Source of the DNA: CALJFL01 sp963669435
GTDB lineage: Bacteria > Pseudomonadota > Gammaproteobacteria > Pseudomonadales > Halieaceae
Length of the DNA: 64,000 nt
NCBI GenBank assembly: GCA_963669435.1
Contig: OY770025.1
Span: 2,294,001-2,358,000, forward strand
Reading direction: 5' to 3'
The notes under the pieces: model-generated
Database searches by the model: none
What the model was told of the DNA's origin: nothing
Seen by the model: only the letters and a program-made list of their open reading frames with translations
Shown: piece by piece, positions 34,565 to 41,856 of the stretch
Layout: the number at the start of each line of letters is the position of its first letter
Position numbering within the stretch: the stretch's first letter is position 1
Made by a program: the position numbers and the translations under genes

Positions 34565-36967
34565 TTAATCCATTGTGTAGCTAATGGTGACGCCATAAGT
34601 TCGAGGGGAACCATAGACGTCGTTGATGAATGGGCTGGGCGCACCTGCGACGTCAAGGGCATAGATGCGATACTCCTCGTCAGCCAGATTCTTCACCCAT
34701 CCAACAACGCGCCAATCCCGCTCGCTGGAGAAGTAGGTGAGCCTTGCATTGGCGATGAAATATGCGTCTTCTTCATCGACAGGGGCATTGGTGACTTCCA
34801 TCCAGTGGTCACCTGTATAGGTGAAATCCAGCTGTGCGGCAATCGAACCCGCTGCTATAGGAAACTCATATCTGACTAGCCCGTTACCGCTGAAATCTGG
34901 CGCTTGCGGCATTTCGGTGTCGATTAGCGTGCCATTTGGAGACTCTACGTCATCGATCTCTGTATCGAGGAAGGCTAGTCCGAGCACGAAATCCCAACCC
35001 TCCCAGGGTGAGGCATATAGCTCAATTTCCCCACCGAAAATTTCGGCGTCGTTGTTCGAAATGTTCTGGTTGAAATTAAGCACTGAAAACGCCTGATAAT
35101 CCTCGTAGTCGTAATAGAAGATTGCACCATTGAGCCTGACCAGGCCGTCCGCCAACGTGGACTTTACGCCAATCTCGTATGAGTACAGCGTTTCTTCGTC
35201 ATGTGCTAATCGCTCTATGCCCAGGCTGTTGATTGAATCTGGGAAGACAGGAGCGGACCAATTGCCGCCCTTTATTCCTTTGCTCACTCCAGCGTAAGCA
35301 AGGACGTCCTCGGTGGCATTCCAGTCGAGTTGTATTTTTCCTGCCCAGTCAGAGTAATCGTCTTCAGCGCTGGGGTTTCTCTCGTCGTCAATACACCGAG
35401 AATCGATGCGGTCCGAATAGCAGACAGGTTGAATGGGGACACCGACGCCCGTATCCACTTCCTCGACGAGGACGACTCCGTCCTTGGTTTCGTAGCGAGT
35501 GAAAAAGTCATTGGCCTTCTCGTCTTCCGTCCAGCGAAGGCCAGTGGTCAGAGTGAAAGATTCACCAAGGGCGAAGTCGGCCTGTCCAAACACCGACCAG
35601 GATTCAGTATCCACTGTCCAATTTGCTGCCGCGCGTTGCGAGGGCTGAAAGTTTGAAGCGGGACCGCCTGTCCACCAAGCTGCGGCGCCATAAACCTCGG
35701 CTTCATTATCAGTCTGTATATCAAGATAATACAGCCCCGCTTGCCATGTGAGCGAGTCGCTCGTGCCAGAAAGGCGAAACTCCTGCGAGAACTGTTCGAA
35801 GTCCTGGTCGGTCCTAAAGTTGAAGCTTGGTAGGTCGGCACCTAAAGGCTGATCGGGGAAAAAGCTTTGTACGGTGATGGGGTTGCCGTCATTGTCGACA
35901 TAAAATGAGTCAAAAACGACCGCGGGAACACCAGAGGCCAGACCCTCCGAATCTTCACTGTAGGCTTTGTCCATTTGCATATAGTTTGTTATCGAAACTA
36001 GGCTGATTGAGTCGCTAAGCTCCCAGTCAAGTTCAAGCGTAGTACTCATCAAATCCCGATCAAAGAACCCTTCAACATCAGCGTTGAATTCAAACGGTTC
36101 ATCGTTCTCTTCAACGTATACGCCCAAGCCAGTATCAGGATCTTGAGCCGCAATACTTCGCACGTAAGCGCCGGAGGCAACATCGTCATCCTCGCTCCAA
36201 TTTACTCTAAGAGTTGCTAGTAAGGAGTCTGATACTTCGAATTCCAGAGCACCTTTCAGAGACAGAGCATCTCTACCATAGGCGTCTCGAATGTCCTCGT
36301 GAACCTGAGGTTGTCCCATGGCGTTCTCAGAGCGCTTCCATTCGAGGTAACCGTCTTGTTCGGTGTAATTCACTGCAAGCCTGCCACGTACAGCATCGCT
36401 CAATGGGCCACTCACCGATCCAATCACATCCACCAGATCATAGTTGCCCGCGGTCACTTCAGCGTACGCCTCGAACTGATCCGTCGGCTTTTTGCTGATG
36501 TAATGAATGAGGCCGCCCGTTGCGTTCCTGCCGTAGAGAGTCCCTTGAGGGCCACGCAATACTTCGACGCGCTCGATATCGAACATCTGACCATTGAGCG
36601 CTCCCATCGAGGCTACGTAGGCGCCATCTACGTAGACGGCTACTGGCGCCTCGAGATTGTCTGCAAAGCTATTTTGGGATACGCCGCGAAGATTGTAGAC
36701 CGTCAAGGTTGGGCTAAATTCGTATAGCTGTAAGTTTGGTGTTTGGTAAACGATATCCGCAGTGCTTCTAAAACCGAGTTCTTGGATCTGGTCCCCGCTG
36801 AACGCAGTAACCGATATTCCGACGTCCTGCAGATTTTGTTCGCGCTTTTGTGCGGTGACAACGACTTCTTCAAGTGCCGAGGCCTGGACCGTATAGGGCA
36901 GGCTGGCCGACGCGGCGACGGCGGCAGCTATGGACGTCTTAGCGAATGATATGCGCAATGATTTCAT
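34565..36967 (-). CDS. TonB-dependent outer-membrane receptor
   Basis: The product has 800 residues. A signal peptide (about 1–29) is followed by the TonB box region ALEEVVVTAQKRE and a plug domain (RSTADIVYQTPNLQL, VEVLRGPQGTLYGRNATGG). A 22-strand-type barrel follows and ends in YGVTISYTMD. It is of the general Fe-siderophore/small-molecule receptor type common in sphingomonads and marine gammaproteobacteria for aromatic and glycan uptake. No FecR or anti-sigma partner is present. Being at the end of the island, it is the likely port for the sulfated/halogenated substrate. Two 17-bp direct repeats sit in its promoter region. Confidence 0.92.
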   Translation of the reverse strand: MKSLRISFAKTSIAAAVAASASLPYTVQASALEEVVVTAQKREQNLQDVGISVTAFSGDQIQELGFRSTADIVYQTPNLQLYEFSPTLTVYNLRGVSQNSFADNLEAPVAVYVDGAYVASMGALNGQMFDIERVEVLRGPQGTLYGRNATGGLIHYISKKPTDQFEAYAEVTAGNYDLVDVIGSVSGPLSDAVRGRLAVNYTEQDGYLEWKRSENAMGQPQVHEDIRDAYGRDALSLKGALEFEVSDSLLATLRVNWSEDDDVASGAYVRSIAAQDPDTGLGVYVEENDEPFEFNADVEGFFDRDLMSTTLELDWELSDSISLVSITNYMQMDKAYSEDSEGLASGVPAVVFDSFYVDNDGNPITVQSFFPDQPLGADLPSFNFRTDQDFEQFSQEFRLSGTSDSLTWQAGLYYLDIQTDNEAEVYGAAAWWTGGPASNFQPSQRAAANWTVDTESWSVFGQADFALGESFTLTTGLRWTEDEKANDFFTRYETKDGVVLVEEVDTGVGVPIQPVCYSDRIDSRCIDDERNPSAEDDYSDWAGKIQLDWNATEDVLAYAGVSKGIKGGNWSAPVFPDSINSLGIERLAHDEETLYSYEIGVKSTLADGLVRLNGAIFYYDYEDYQAFSVLNFNQNISNNDAEIFGGEIELYASPWEGWDFVLGLAFLDTEIDDVESPNGTLIDTEMPQAPDFSGNGLVRYEFPIAAGSIAAQLDFTYTGDHWMEVTNAPVDEEDAYFIANARLTYFSSERDWRVVGWVKNLADEEYRIYALDVAGAPSPFINDVYGSPRTYGVTISYTMD

Positions 36968-36990
36968 TATTCTTGCTCCCGGGTTGTTTA

Positions 36991-37030
36991 TAGAACATTT
37001 GAACTAATATATTTAGAACAAAAGAACTAA
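36991..37030. promoter_or_regulatory. Paired 17-bp direct repeats upstream of the TonB receptor
   Basis: TAGAACA-TTT-GAACTAA (36991–37007) and TAGAACA-AAA-GAACTAA (37014–37030) differ only in the central three bases. They are 23 bp apart, 24–63 bp upstream of the receptor start. The arrangement suits cooperative binding of a regulator on one face of the DNA. GAAC/GTTC half-sites recur at about 37090–37120. The motif differs from the CAATTG-type operator, so another regulator is implied. Confidence 0.45.
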
Positions 37031-37603
37031 AAAATCAAGCACTTTTATTCTGAGAGCCTCATGATTTAGGCCGGGCATTGGTCCATTTGGTTCTTTTTGA
37101 ACTCTGTTCTGTTAACTGCAGAAGTCCGCTACTTGTTGTGCCTGGCGGAAAATTTTAGTTATCGGGAAGATGAAATGGCGAAACTAACAACCCATGTGGC
37201 CCGTCAGGATTGGCCGTATCGGTATCAAAGAGGCTAACGACACAGAAAACTTTTCTAATCAACTAGCCATTTGAGAGCAATATGAGCGGTTGATTTTCAG
37301 AGGACACGCCCCCTAATCCTATTCTACGCGTATGTTATTGTTAGTTTTTGTGCGTATTTCGATGGATTTCAATCGTGGGTAGTTGGTTACATCCCGCGCA
37401 GGCTAGGAGGTAGGCTACATGCTTGGAACTTGTGTTGCGGCGCGTATGGCCGGTAGACACAGCAAGTGAAAGGCATAGCCCACTATGAAGGCTATGGCTA
37501 TCAGGCTGATCGAGTTGGCCCTGCTTGGAACAGTTTGATTCTTGGTTGCCTGCCGGATTGCTGCGATGAGTAGCTGAAACACCGACCGACTAGGCCCAAC
37601 AAG
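37031..37603. other. Intergenic gap before the insertion sequence
   Basis: 573 bp, with GTTC/GAAC half-site-like sequences at about 37090–37120. A 64-codon minus-strand open frame at 37415–37609 has one hydrophobic stretch but no ribosome site and runs into the target duplication of the IS, so it is not called. No RNA or gene was recognised. Confidence 0.4.
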
Positions 37604-37611
37604 TGTCACCC
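37604..37611. repeat. Left target-site duplication of the IS
   Basis: TGTCACCC directly before the left inverted repeat; identical to 39013–39020. Eight bases is the usual ISL3-family duplication length. Confidence 0.85.
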
Positions 37612-37687
37612 GGCTCTACATCATTAACGGGGGACACCGGCATTCATTAAACTGATTTTGCGGAACCGTTTAATGGAGATAATACCG

Positions 37688-38911
37688 ATGTCCCACGCAG
37701 GAATGATTATAGGCATACCTGGCCTGGAAGTAATCCGGGTCAAGAGCAAACGCCGTGTTGATGTCTGGGCCAGGCCCTATCGACGACAGGCCCACTGCCA
37801 GCACTGTGGTGGCGCCAGGCTGCGGATCAAGGCGACACACAAGCGTACGGTCAAACACACCCGACGGGGCAATCAGGTGATGATCCTGCACCTGAAAGTA
37901 CCCAAGTACCACTGCCAGGGCTGTGGCCGTTACTTCCGTCATACCTTTGCCGGACTGAAGCCTCGCTATCGTTCCTCAGACACGTATCAGATGGAAGTCT
38001 ATGAGGCCCACGATGGCGGGGTGACCCAGCGTAAGCTCTCGCGTACTCACCAGATCAGCAGTGCCACAGCGGAGCGTTGGTACCGCGATCATCTGGGCAT
38101 CAAACTTTCTGAGATGGATCGGCGACGCTGCCCGCGTGTATTGGGCATCGATGAGCACTTTTTTACGCGTAAGAAAGGCTTTGCCACCACCATGGTGGAT
38201 CTGAGGAACCACAGCGTATTCGATGTGAAGCTGGGGCGCTCTGAAGGCAGCTTGCGCCCCTATTTAAAAGGGTTACGGGGTAAAGACAATGTACAGGTGG
38301 TGGTCATGGATCTTTCCGAGACCTACCGCAGTATTGCCCGGCAGTACTTCCCCGGGGCCACCATCGTGGCGGATCGGTTTCATGTGGTCCGGCTGATCAA
38401 CCAACACTTTTTGAAGGTCTGGCAGCAGCACGATCCCCTGGGGCGGAGGAACCGCGGACTGGTGAGCTTGATGCGCCGCCACCAGTGGCACCTGAACGAT
38501 GATCAGCACGCCAACCTGATGCACTACCTGGCCGATTATCCGGTACTGCAGCAGTTGTATGTGGCAAAGCAACAACTGGTGCGCTTCATGTTACTCAAGA
38601 CGCTCACGAGAAAGCGGGCCAAGCGGATGCTGCCGCGGTTGCTCGAACTTATCGAGCAGTTGCGTGATAGCCCGTTACGGGGCCTGGCCAAGACCCTGAC
38701 CAGCTGGCTGGAGCCGATTGTAGCCATGTGGCGGTTCAGTAAGAGTAATGGCATCACGGAGGGCTTCCACAACAAGATGGAAATGCTCTCCAGGCGAGCT
38801 TATGGATTTAGAAACTTTGAGAATTATCGGTTAAGGGTGCTGACCCACTGTGGGTGGGATGGCATCATTAATCGGGTAAGAGTGAATGCCCATCCCCCGA
38901 TAAGTGGGTAG
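37688..38911 (+). CDS. ISL3-family transposase
   Basis: The product has 407 residues from the ATG at 37688 (GGAG eight bases upstream). An N-terminal zinc-binding region has CQHCGG and CQGCGRYFRHTF. A helix-turn-helix follows, then the DDE_Tnp_ISL3 catalytic domain with VLGIDEHFFTRKKG (first Asp), VVVMDLSETYRSIARQYFPGATIVADRFHVV (second Asp) and SNGITEGFHNKMEMLSRRAYGFRNFENYRLR (Glu). The length is normal and no frameshift is seen, so it may be active. The stop codon lies inside the inner copy of the 97-bp duplication. Confidence 0.95.
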   Translation: MSHAGMIIGIPGLEVIRVKSKRRVDVWARPYRRQAHCQHCGGARLRIKATHKRTVKHTRRGNQVMILHLKVPKYHCQGCGRYFRHTFAGLKPRYRSSDTYQMEVYEAHDGGVTQRKLSRTHQISSATAERWYRDHLGIKLSEMDRRRCPRVLGIDEHFFTRKKGFATTMVDLRNHSVFDVKLGRSEGSLRPYLKGLRGKDNVQVVVMDLSETYRSIARQYFPGATIVADRFHVVRLINQHFLKVWQQHDPLGRRNRGLVSLMRRHQWHLNDDQHANLMHYLADYPVLQQLYVAKQQLVRFMLLKTLTRKRAKRMLPRLLELIEQLRDSPLRGLAKTLTSWLEPIVAMWRFSKSNGITEGFHNKMEMLSRRAYGFRNFENYRLRVLTHCGWDGIINRVRVNAHPPISG

Positions 38912-39012
38912 AGCCGAGAATTATCGGTTAAGGGTGCTGACCCACTGTGGGTGGGATGGCATCATTAATCGGGTAAGAGTGAATGCCCATCCCCCGATAA
39001 GTGGGTAGAGCC
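38819..39012 (+). repeat. 97-bp perfect tandem duplication at the IS right end
   Basis: 38819–38915 and 38916–39012 appear identical base for base. Each unit holds the last codons of the transposase, its stop and a right inverted repeat. The duplication lies inside the target-site duplications. Confidence 0.93.
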
Positions 39013-39020
39013 TGTCACCC
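39013..39020. repeat. Right target-site duplication of the IS
   Basis: TGTCACCC immediately after the outer right inverted repeat; identical to 37604–37611. Confidence 0.85.
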
Positions 39021-39079
39021 TTCCCTCCGAAATAGTCGGACGCTCTTTATATAGCTAACTCTATGAATTATAGGAAAAA

Positions 39080-39156
39080 TGGTGGGCCCAGAAGGACTTG
39101 AACCTTCGACCTGCCGATTATGAGTCGGATGCTCTAACCAACTGAGCTATGGGCCC
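39080..39156 (-). tRNA. ileX: tRNA with CAU anticodon, probably tRNA-Ile2
   Basis: 77 nt, with CCA encoded. The acceptor stem is GGGCCCA/TGGGCCC, the D-arm AGCTCAGTTGGTTAGAGC, the anticodon stem CCGAC/ATCGG around CTCATAA, and the T-arm AGAAGG-type stem with loop TTCAAGT. CAU can be elongator Met or lysidine-modified Ile2. In E. coli the Ile2 gene ileX lies just downstream of rpoD, as here, which favours Ile2. Parts of this gene recur in the dispersed repeats at 13142 and 17589. Confidence 0.9.
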
Positions 39157-39246
39157 CTAAGGGGTGAGGCGGGCGATTATAAAGAATCGAGAAGCTTAGG
39201 CAAAGCCCGTTATGGAGCCCCATAGGGAAATCTGGTTGCTTTTGAT

Positions 39247-39272
39247 GCTATAACGTTAAAACGCTATAGTGT
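39247..39272. promoter_or_regulatory. Candidate autoregulatory operator of the toxin–antitoxin pair
   Basis: GCTATAACG-TTAAA-ACGCTATAG, followed by overlapping AACGCTATAGTGTT, forms nested near-palindromes 25–50 bp upstream of the antitoxin start. Ribbon-helix-helix antitoxins typically bind such repeats. Confidence 0.4.
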
Positions 39273-39296
39273 TACGCTTTCGGGGAGGACTATTAT

Positions 39297-39530
39297 ATGA
39301 GCGAACTATCCAAACGATCTACGGTGTATTTCGATCCGAAGATTCACCAAGCCTTAAAGCTCAAAGCCGCTAGTACCGATTCCTCTGTGTCGGACCTGGT
39401 GGATGAGGCGGTGCGGCTGCTAATGCTTGAAGATCAGGAAGATCTTGAAACGATTGAAAATCGGGTGAACGAGCCAACGGTAAGTTACGAGGCGTTGTTA
39501 AAGGACCTGAAAAAGCATGGCAAGTTATGA
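39297..39530 (+). CDS. Ribbon-helix-helix antitoxin
   Basis: The product has 77 residues. The N-terminal RHH fold is KRSTVYFDPKIHQALKLKAAS with a beta strand (STVYF) and two helices (SVSDLVDEAVRLLM). An acidic, flexible tail would cover the toxin. The gene has GGGAGG nine bases upstream and overlaps the toxin gene by 14 bp, the standard type II arrangement. Confidence 0.88.
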   Translation: MSELSKRSTVYFDPKIHQALKLKAASTDSSVSDLVDEAVRLLMLEDQEDLETIENRVNEPTVSYEALLKDLKKHGKL

Positions 39531-39777
39531 GCTGTGCTTTAAAAAATCAGTAGCAAAGGATTTGCGTGCAGTTTCTTCGAAGCGCGACCTGAAAAAGATA
39601 CTTGAGCGTATCGAAGCGTTGGCCAGCGAGCCACGCCCCTCCGGCTGTAAGAAGCTTTCAGGCAATGAGTACTATCGAATCCGACAGGGCGCCTACCGGA
39701 TTATTTACGAAATCATTGATCACAAATTGATCGTGCACGTTATTCGGGTCGCCCGGCGCAGCAGGGTATACAAGTAG
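39517..39777 (+). CDS. RelE/ParE-family toxin
   Basis: The product has 86 residues. The RelE-type fold is seen in FKKSVAKDLRAV, ILERIEALASEPRPSGCKKLSGNEYYRIRQGAYRIIYEI and HVIRVARRSRVYK. The R-x-G-x-YR-x-IY and C-terminal RRxxVY motifs suit ribosome-dependent mRNA interferases (RelE) better than gyrase-targeting ParE. The length is complete. Just after the stop, 16 bp of the gene's end recur imperfectly (AGCAGGGTATACAAGT, then AGCAGGGTGTACAAAT). Confidence 0.88.
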   Translation: MASYELCFKKSVAKDLRAVSSKRDLKKILERIEALASEPRPSGCKKLSGNEYYRIRQGAYRIIYEIIDHKLIVHVIRVARRSRVYK

Positions 39778-39792
39778 CAGGGTGTACAAATA

Positions 39793-39823
39793 GTTGAGTC
39801 GCGTCTACGAGGCGCGATTCAAC
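39793..39823. terminator. Bidirectional hairpin between relE-like toxin and rpoD
   Basis: GTTGAGTCGCG-TCTACGAGG-CGCGATTCAAC gives an 11-bp stem with one mismatch and a 9-base loop. It lies 15 bp past the toxin stop and 5 bp past the rpoD stop on the other strand. T-tracts are short (TATTTG on the minus side). Confidence 0.6.
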
Positions 39824-39827
39824 CGGA

Positions 39828-41639
39828 TTACTCGTCCAGAAAGCTGCGCAGGTAATCCGAACGCGTGGGGTGGCGCAGCTTGCGCAGTGCCTTGGCTTCT
39901 ATCTGGCGAATACGCTCTCGGGTCACGTCGAACTGCTTGCCCACTTCTTCCAGGGTGTGGTCGGTGTTCATATCGATACCGAAGCGCATGCGCAGTACCT
40001 TCGCCTCGCGCGCGGTCAGGCCGGCCAGCACATCCTTGGTGGCTTCCTGCAGGCCCTGGCCTGTGGCCGCATCCACCGGTGAGTGGATGGTGTGGTCTTC
40101 GATGAAGTCACCCAGGTGCGAATCTTCGTCGTCACCGATGGGTGTTTCCATGGAGATCGGCTCCTTCGCGATCTTCAGGACCTTGCGCACCTTATCTTCC
40201 GGCATGTCCATGCGCTCGCCCAGCTCTTCCGGGGTAGGCTCGCGGCCCATTTCCTGAAGCATCTGTCGGGAGATGCGATTGAGTTTGTTGATGGTCTCAA
40301 TCATGTGCACCGGAATACGGATGGTCCGTGCCTGGTCCGCAATGGAACGGGTGATCGCCTGGCGGATCCACCAGGTCGCGTAGGTGGAGAACTTGTAGCC
40401 GCGACGGTACTCAAACTTGTCCACCGCCTTCATCAGGCCGATGTTGCCTTCCTGGATCAGGTCCAGGAACTGCAGGCCGCGGTTGGTGTACTTCTTGGCG
40501 ATGGAGATCACCAGGCGCAGGTTCGCCTCCACCATTTCTTTCTTGGCGCGGCGGGCGCGGGCTTCACCCATGCTCATGCGGCGGTTGATCTCTTTGATCT
40601 CGGTGACGCTCAGGCCGCTCTGCTCTTCCACCTGGCCGATTCGGCGTTGCAGGCGTTGCAGGTTTTCTTTCTCGGCGGTCAGACGTGTGCCGTAATCTTT
40701 CTTGCGCGCGTGGCGTGACACCCACTTCAGGTCGGATTCGGCGCCCACGAAGGAGGTGATAAAGTCCTTGCGTGGCATACCGCAGCCACGTACGGCAATG
40801 CGCATGATTTCCCGTTCCTGTTGGCGCACAGCGGTGAGTACCTCGCGCGCCGCATCGGTGATCGGGTCAAATACACGCGGCGTCAGCTTGAAGAACTTGA
40901 ACAGCTCTCCCAACTTTTCCATTTCTTTCTGCGCTTCTTTGCTCTCGCGACCCTTGGCGGCAATGACCTTTTCAGTTTTGTTGTACTGGCGCTTTAGTGC
41001 CGTGAAGCGCTTCTTGGCCTCCACGGGGTCGGGGCCGGACTCGACTTCTTCGTCGGAGTCGGACGCTGCCGGTGCAGCTGCTGCCTGTTCGGCCATTTCG
41101 GCCGCCGAGGGCACGTCTTCGGCCGGGTCCAGGTAGCCCACCATGATGTCGCTGAGGCGGCGCTCTTCTTTGGCCACCAGGTCATACTCGTCGAGAATTG
41201 ACCTCACGGCGCCGGGGTAGTGGGCCAGTGCGGCCATCAGTTCGCGGATGCCTTCTTCGATCCGCTTGGCGATAACGATTTCGCCCTCGCGAGTGAGCAG
41301 TTCGACGGTGCCCATTTCACGCATGTACATGCGCACTGGATCGGTGGTGCGACCTGCTTCGGTTTCTACTGCGGCCAGGGCGGCGGCGGCTTCGGCGGCG
41401 GCAATGTCGTCTGCGGAACCGTCGCCTTCGGTCATCAACAACTCGTCGGCGTCGGGGGCAACCTCAAACACCTGGATGCCCATATCGTTGATCATCTGAA
41501 TGATGTCTTCTACCTGATCCGGATCGGAAATGTCCTCCGGCAGGTGATCATTGACCTCGGCATATGTCAGGTAGCCCTGCTCCTTGCCCTTGGCAATGAG
41601 TTCTTTCAGGCGTGATTGTTGTTTTACTACGTCGGTCAT
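39828..41639 (-). CDS. rpoD: RNA polymerase primary sigma factor RpoD (sigma-70)
   Basis: The product has 603 residues and directs RNA polymerase to housekeeping promoters. Region 1.1 is N-terminal, the non-conserved insert lies about 100–330, region 2 is EANLRLVISIAKKYTNRGLQFLDLIQEGNIG through FSTYATWWIRQAITRSIADQ, and region 4 ends with HTLEEVGKQFDVTRERIRQIEAKALRKLRHP. It is the last gene of the rpsU–yqeY–dnaG–rpoD run. The 217-bp gap before it holds a hairpin (CCCCAT-CGGTAT-ATGGGG, 41772–41789) and probably an internal promoter, as expected for differential expression of dnaG and rpoD. Confidence 0.98.
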   Translation of the reverse strand: MTDVVKQQSRLKELIAKGKEQGYLTYAEVNDHLPEDISDPDQVEDIIQMINDMGIQVFEVAPDADELLMTEGDGSADDIAAAEAAAALAAVETEAGRTTDPVRMYMREMGTVELLTREGEIVIAKRIEEGIRELMAALAHYPGAVRSILDEYDLVAKEERRLSDIMVGYLDPAEDVPSAAEMAEQAAAAPAASDSDEEVESGPDPVEAKKRFTALKRQYNKTEKVIAAKGRESKEAQKEMEKLGELFKFFKLTPRVFDPITDAAREVLTAVRQQEREIMRIAVRGCGMPRKDFITSFVGAESDLKWVSRHARKKDYGTRLTAEKENLQRLQRRIGQVEEQSGLSVTEIKEINRRMSMGEARARRAKKEMVEANLRLVISIAKKYTNRGLQFLDLIQEGNIGLMKAVDKFEYRRGYKFSTYATWWIRQAITRSIADQARTIRIPVHMIETINKLNRISRQMLQEMGREPTPEELGERMDMPEDKVRKVLKIAKEPISMETPIGDDEDSHLGDFIEDHTIHSPVDAATGQGLQEATKDVLAGLTAREAKVLRMRFGIDMNTDHTLEEVGKQFDVTRERIRQIEAKALRKLRHPTRSDYLRSFLDE

Positions 41640-41856
41640 TCACTAAACCTTCGAAAAATGGCGAAAAAAATAGCCGGCGATTATAACCGGAATATAGGGC
41701 CTGGAACTACTCTGAGCCCAGTAAATTGGCGACTTTCGGCGCTTAAGGGCCGATTTTTGGGCCTTTTACCGCCCCATCGGTATATGGGGGCAGACGACCC
41801 CGATTACAAGCGCTGTGGAAAGCGGGTTTCAGCCAGCGGGCTGCAGGCTGTGCGGG

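Larger units (their letters stand above)
37612..39012 (+). mobile_element. ISL3-family insertion sequence, 1401 bp, with internal end duplication
   Basis: The left inverted repeat is GGCTCTACATCATTAACGGG plus GGA (37612–37634). The right one, read on the minus strand, is GGCTCTACCCACTTATCGGG plus GGA (38990–39012); they match at 18 of 23 positions. The element carries one transposase gene and is flanked by identical 8-bp target duplications. The right terminal 97 bp are present twice (38819–38915 and 38916–39012), so an extra inner right repeat exists at 38893–38915. Without that duplication the element would be 1304 bp. It lies between the TonB receptor and the tRNA gene, at the edge of the catabolic island. 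Confidence 0.9.

Noticed and set aside
34565..36967. Long plus-strand frames across the TonB receptor
   Set aside because: They are shadows of the receptor; the minus-strand product has full plug and barrel features.
37415..37609. 64-codon minus-strand frame with a hydrophobic stretch before the IS
   Set aside because: No ribosome site, no family resemblance, and its start lies within the IS target duplication.
41771..41789. dnaG terminator between dnaG and rpoD
   Set aside because: The CCCCAT/ATGGGG hairpin lacks a T-tract on the minus strand, so it is mentioned under rpoD but not called as a terminator.
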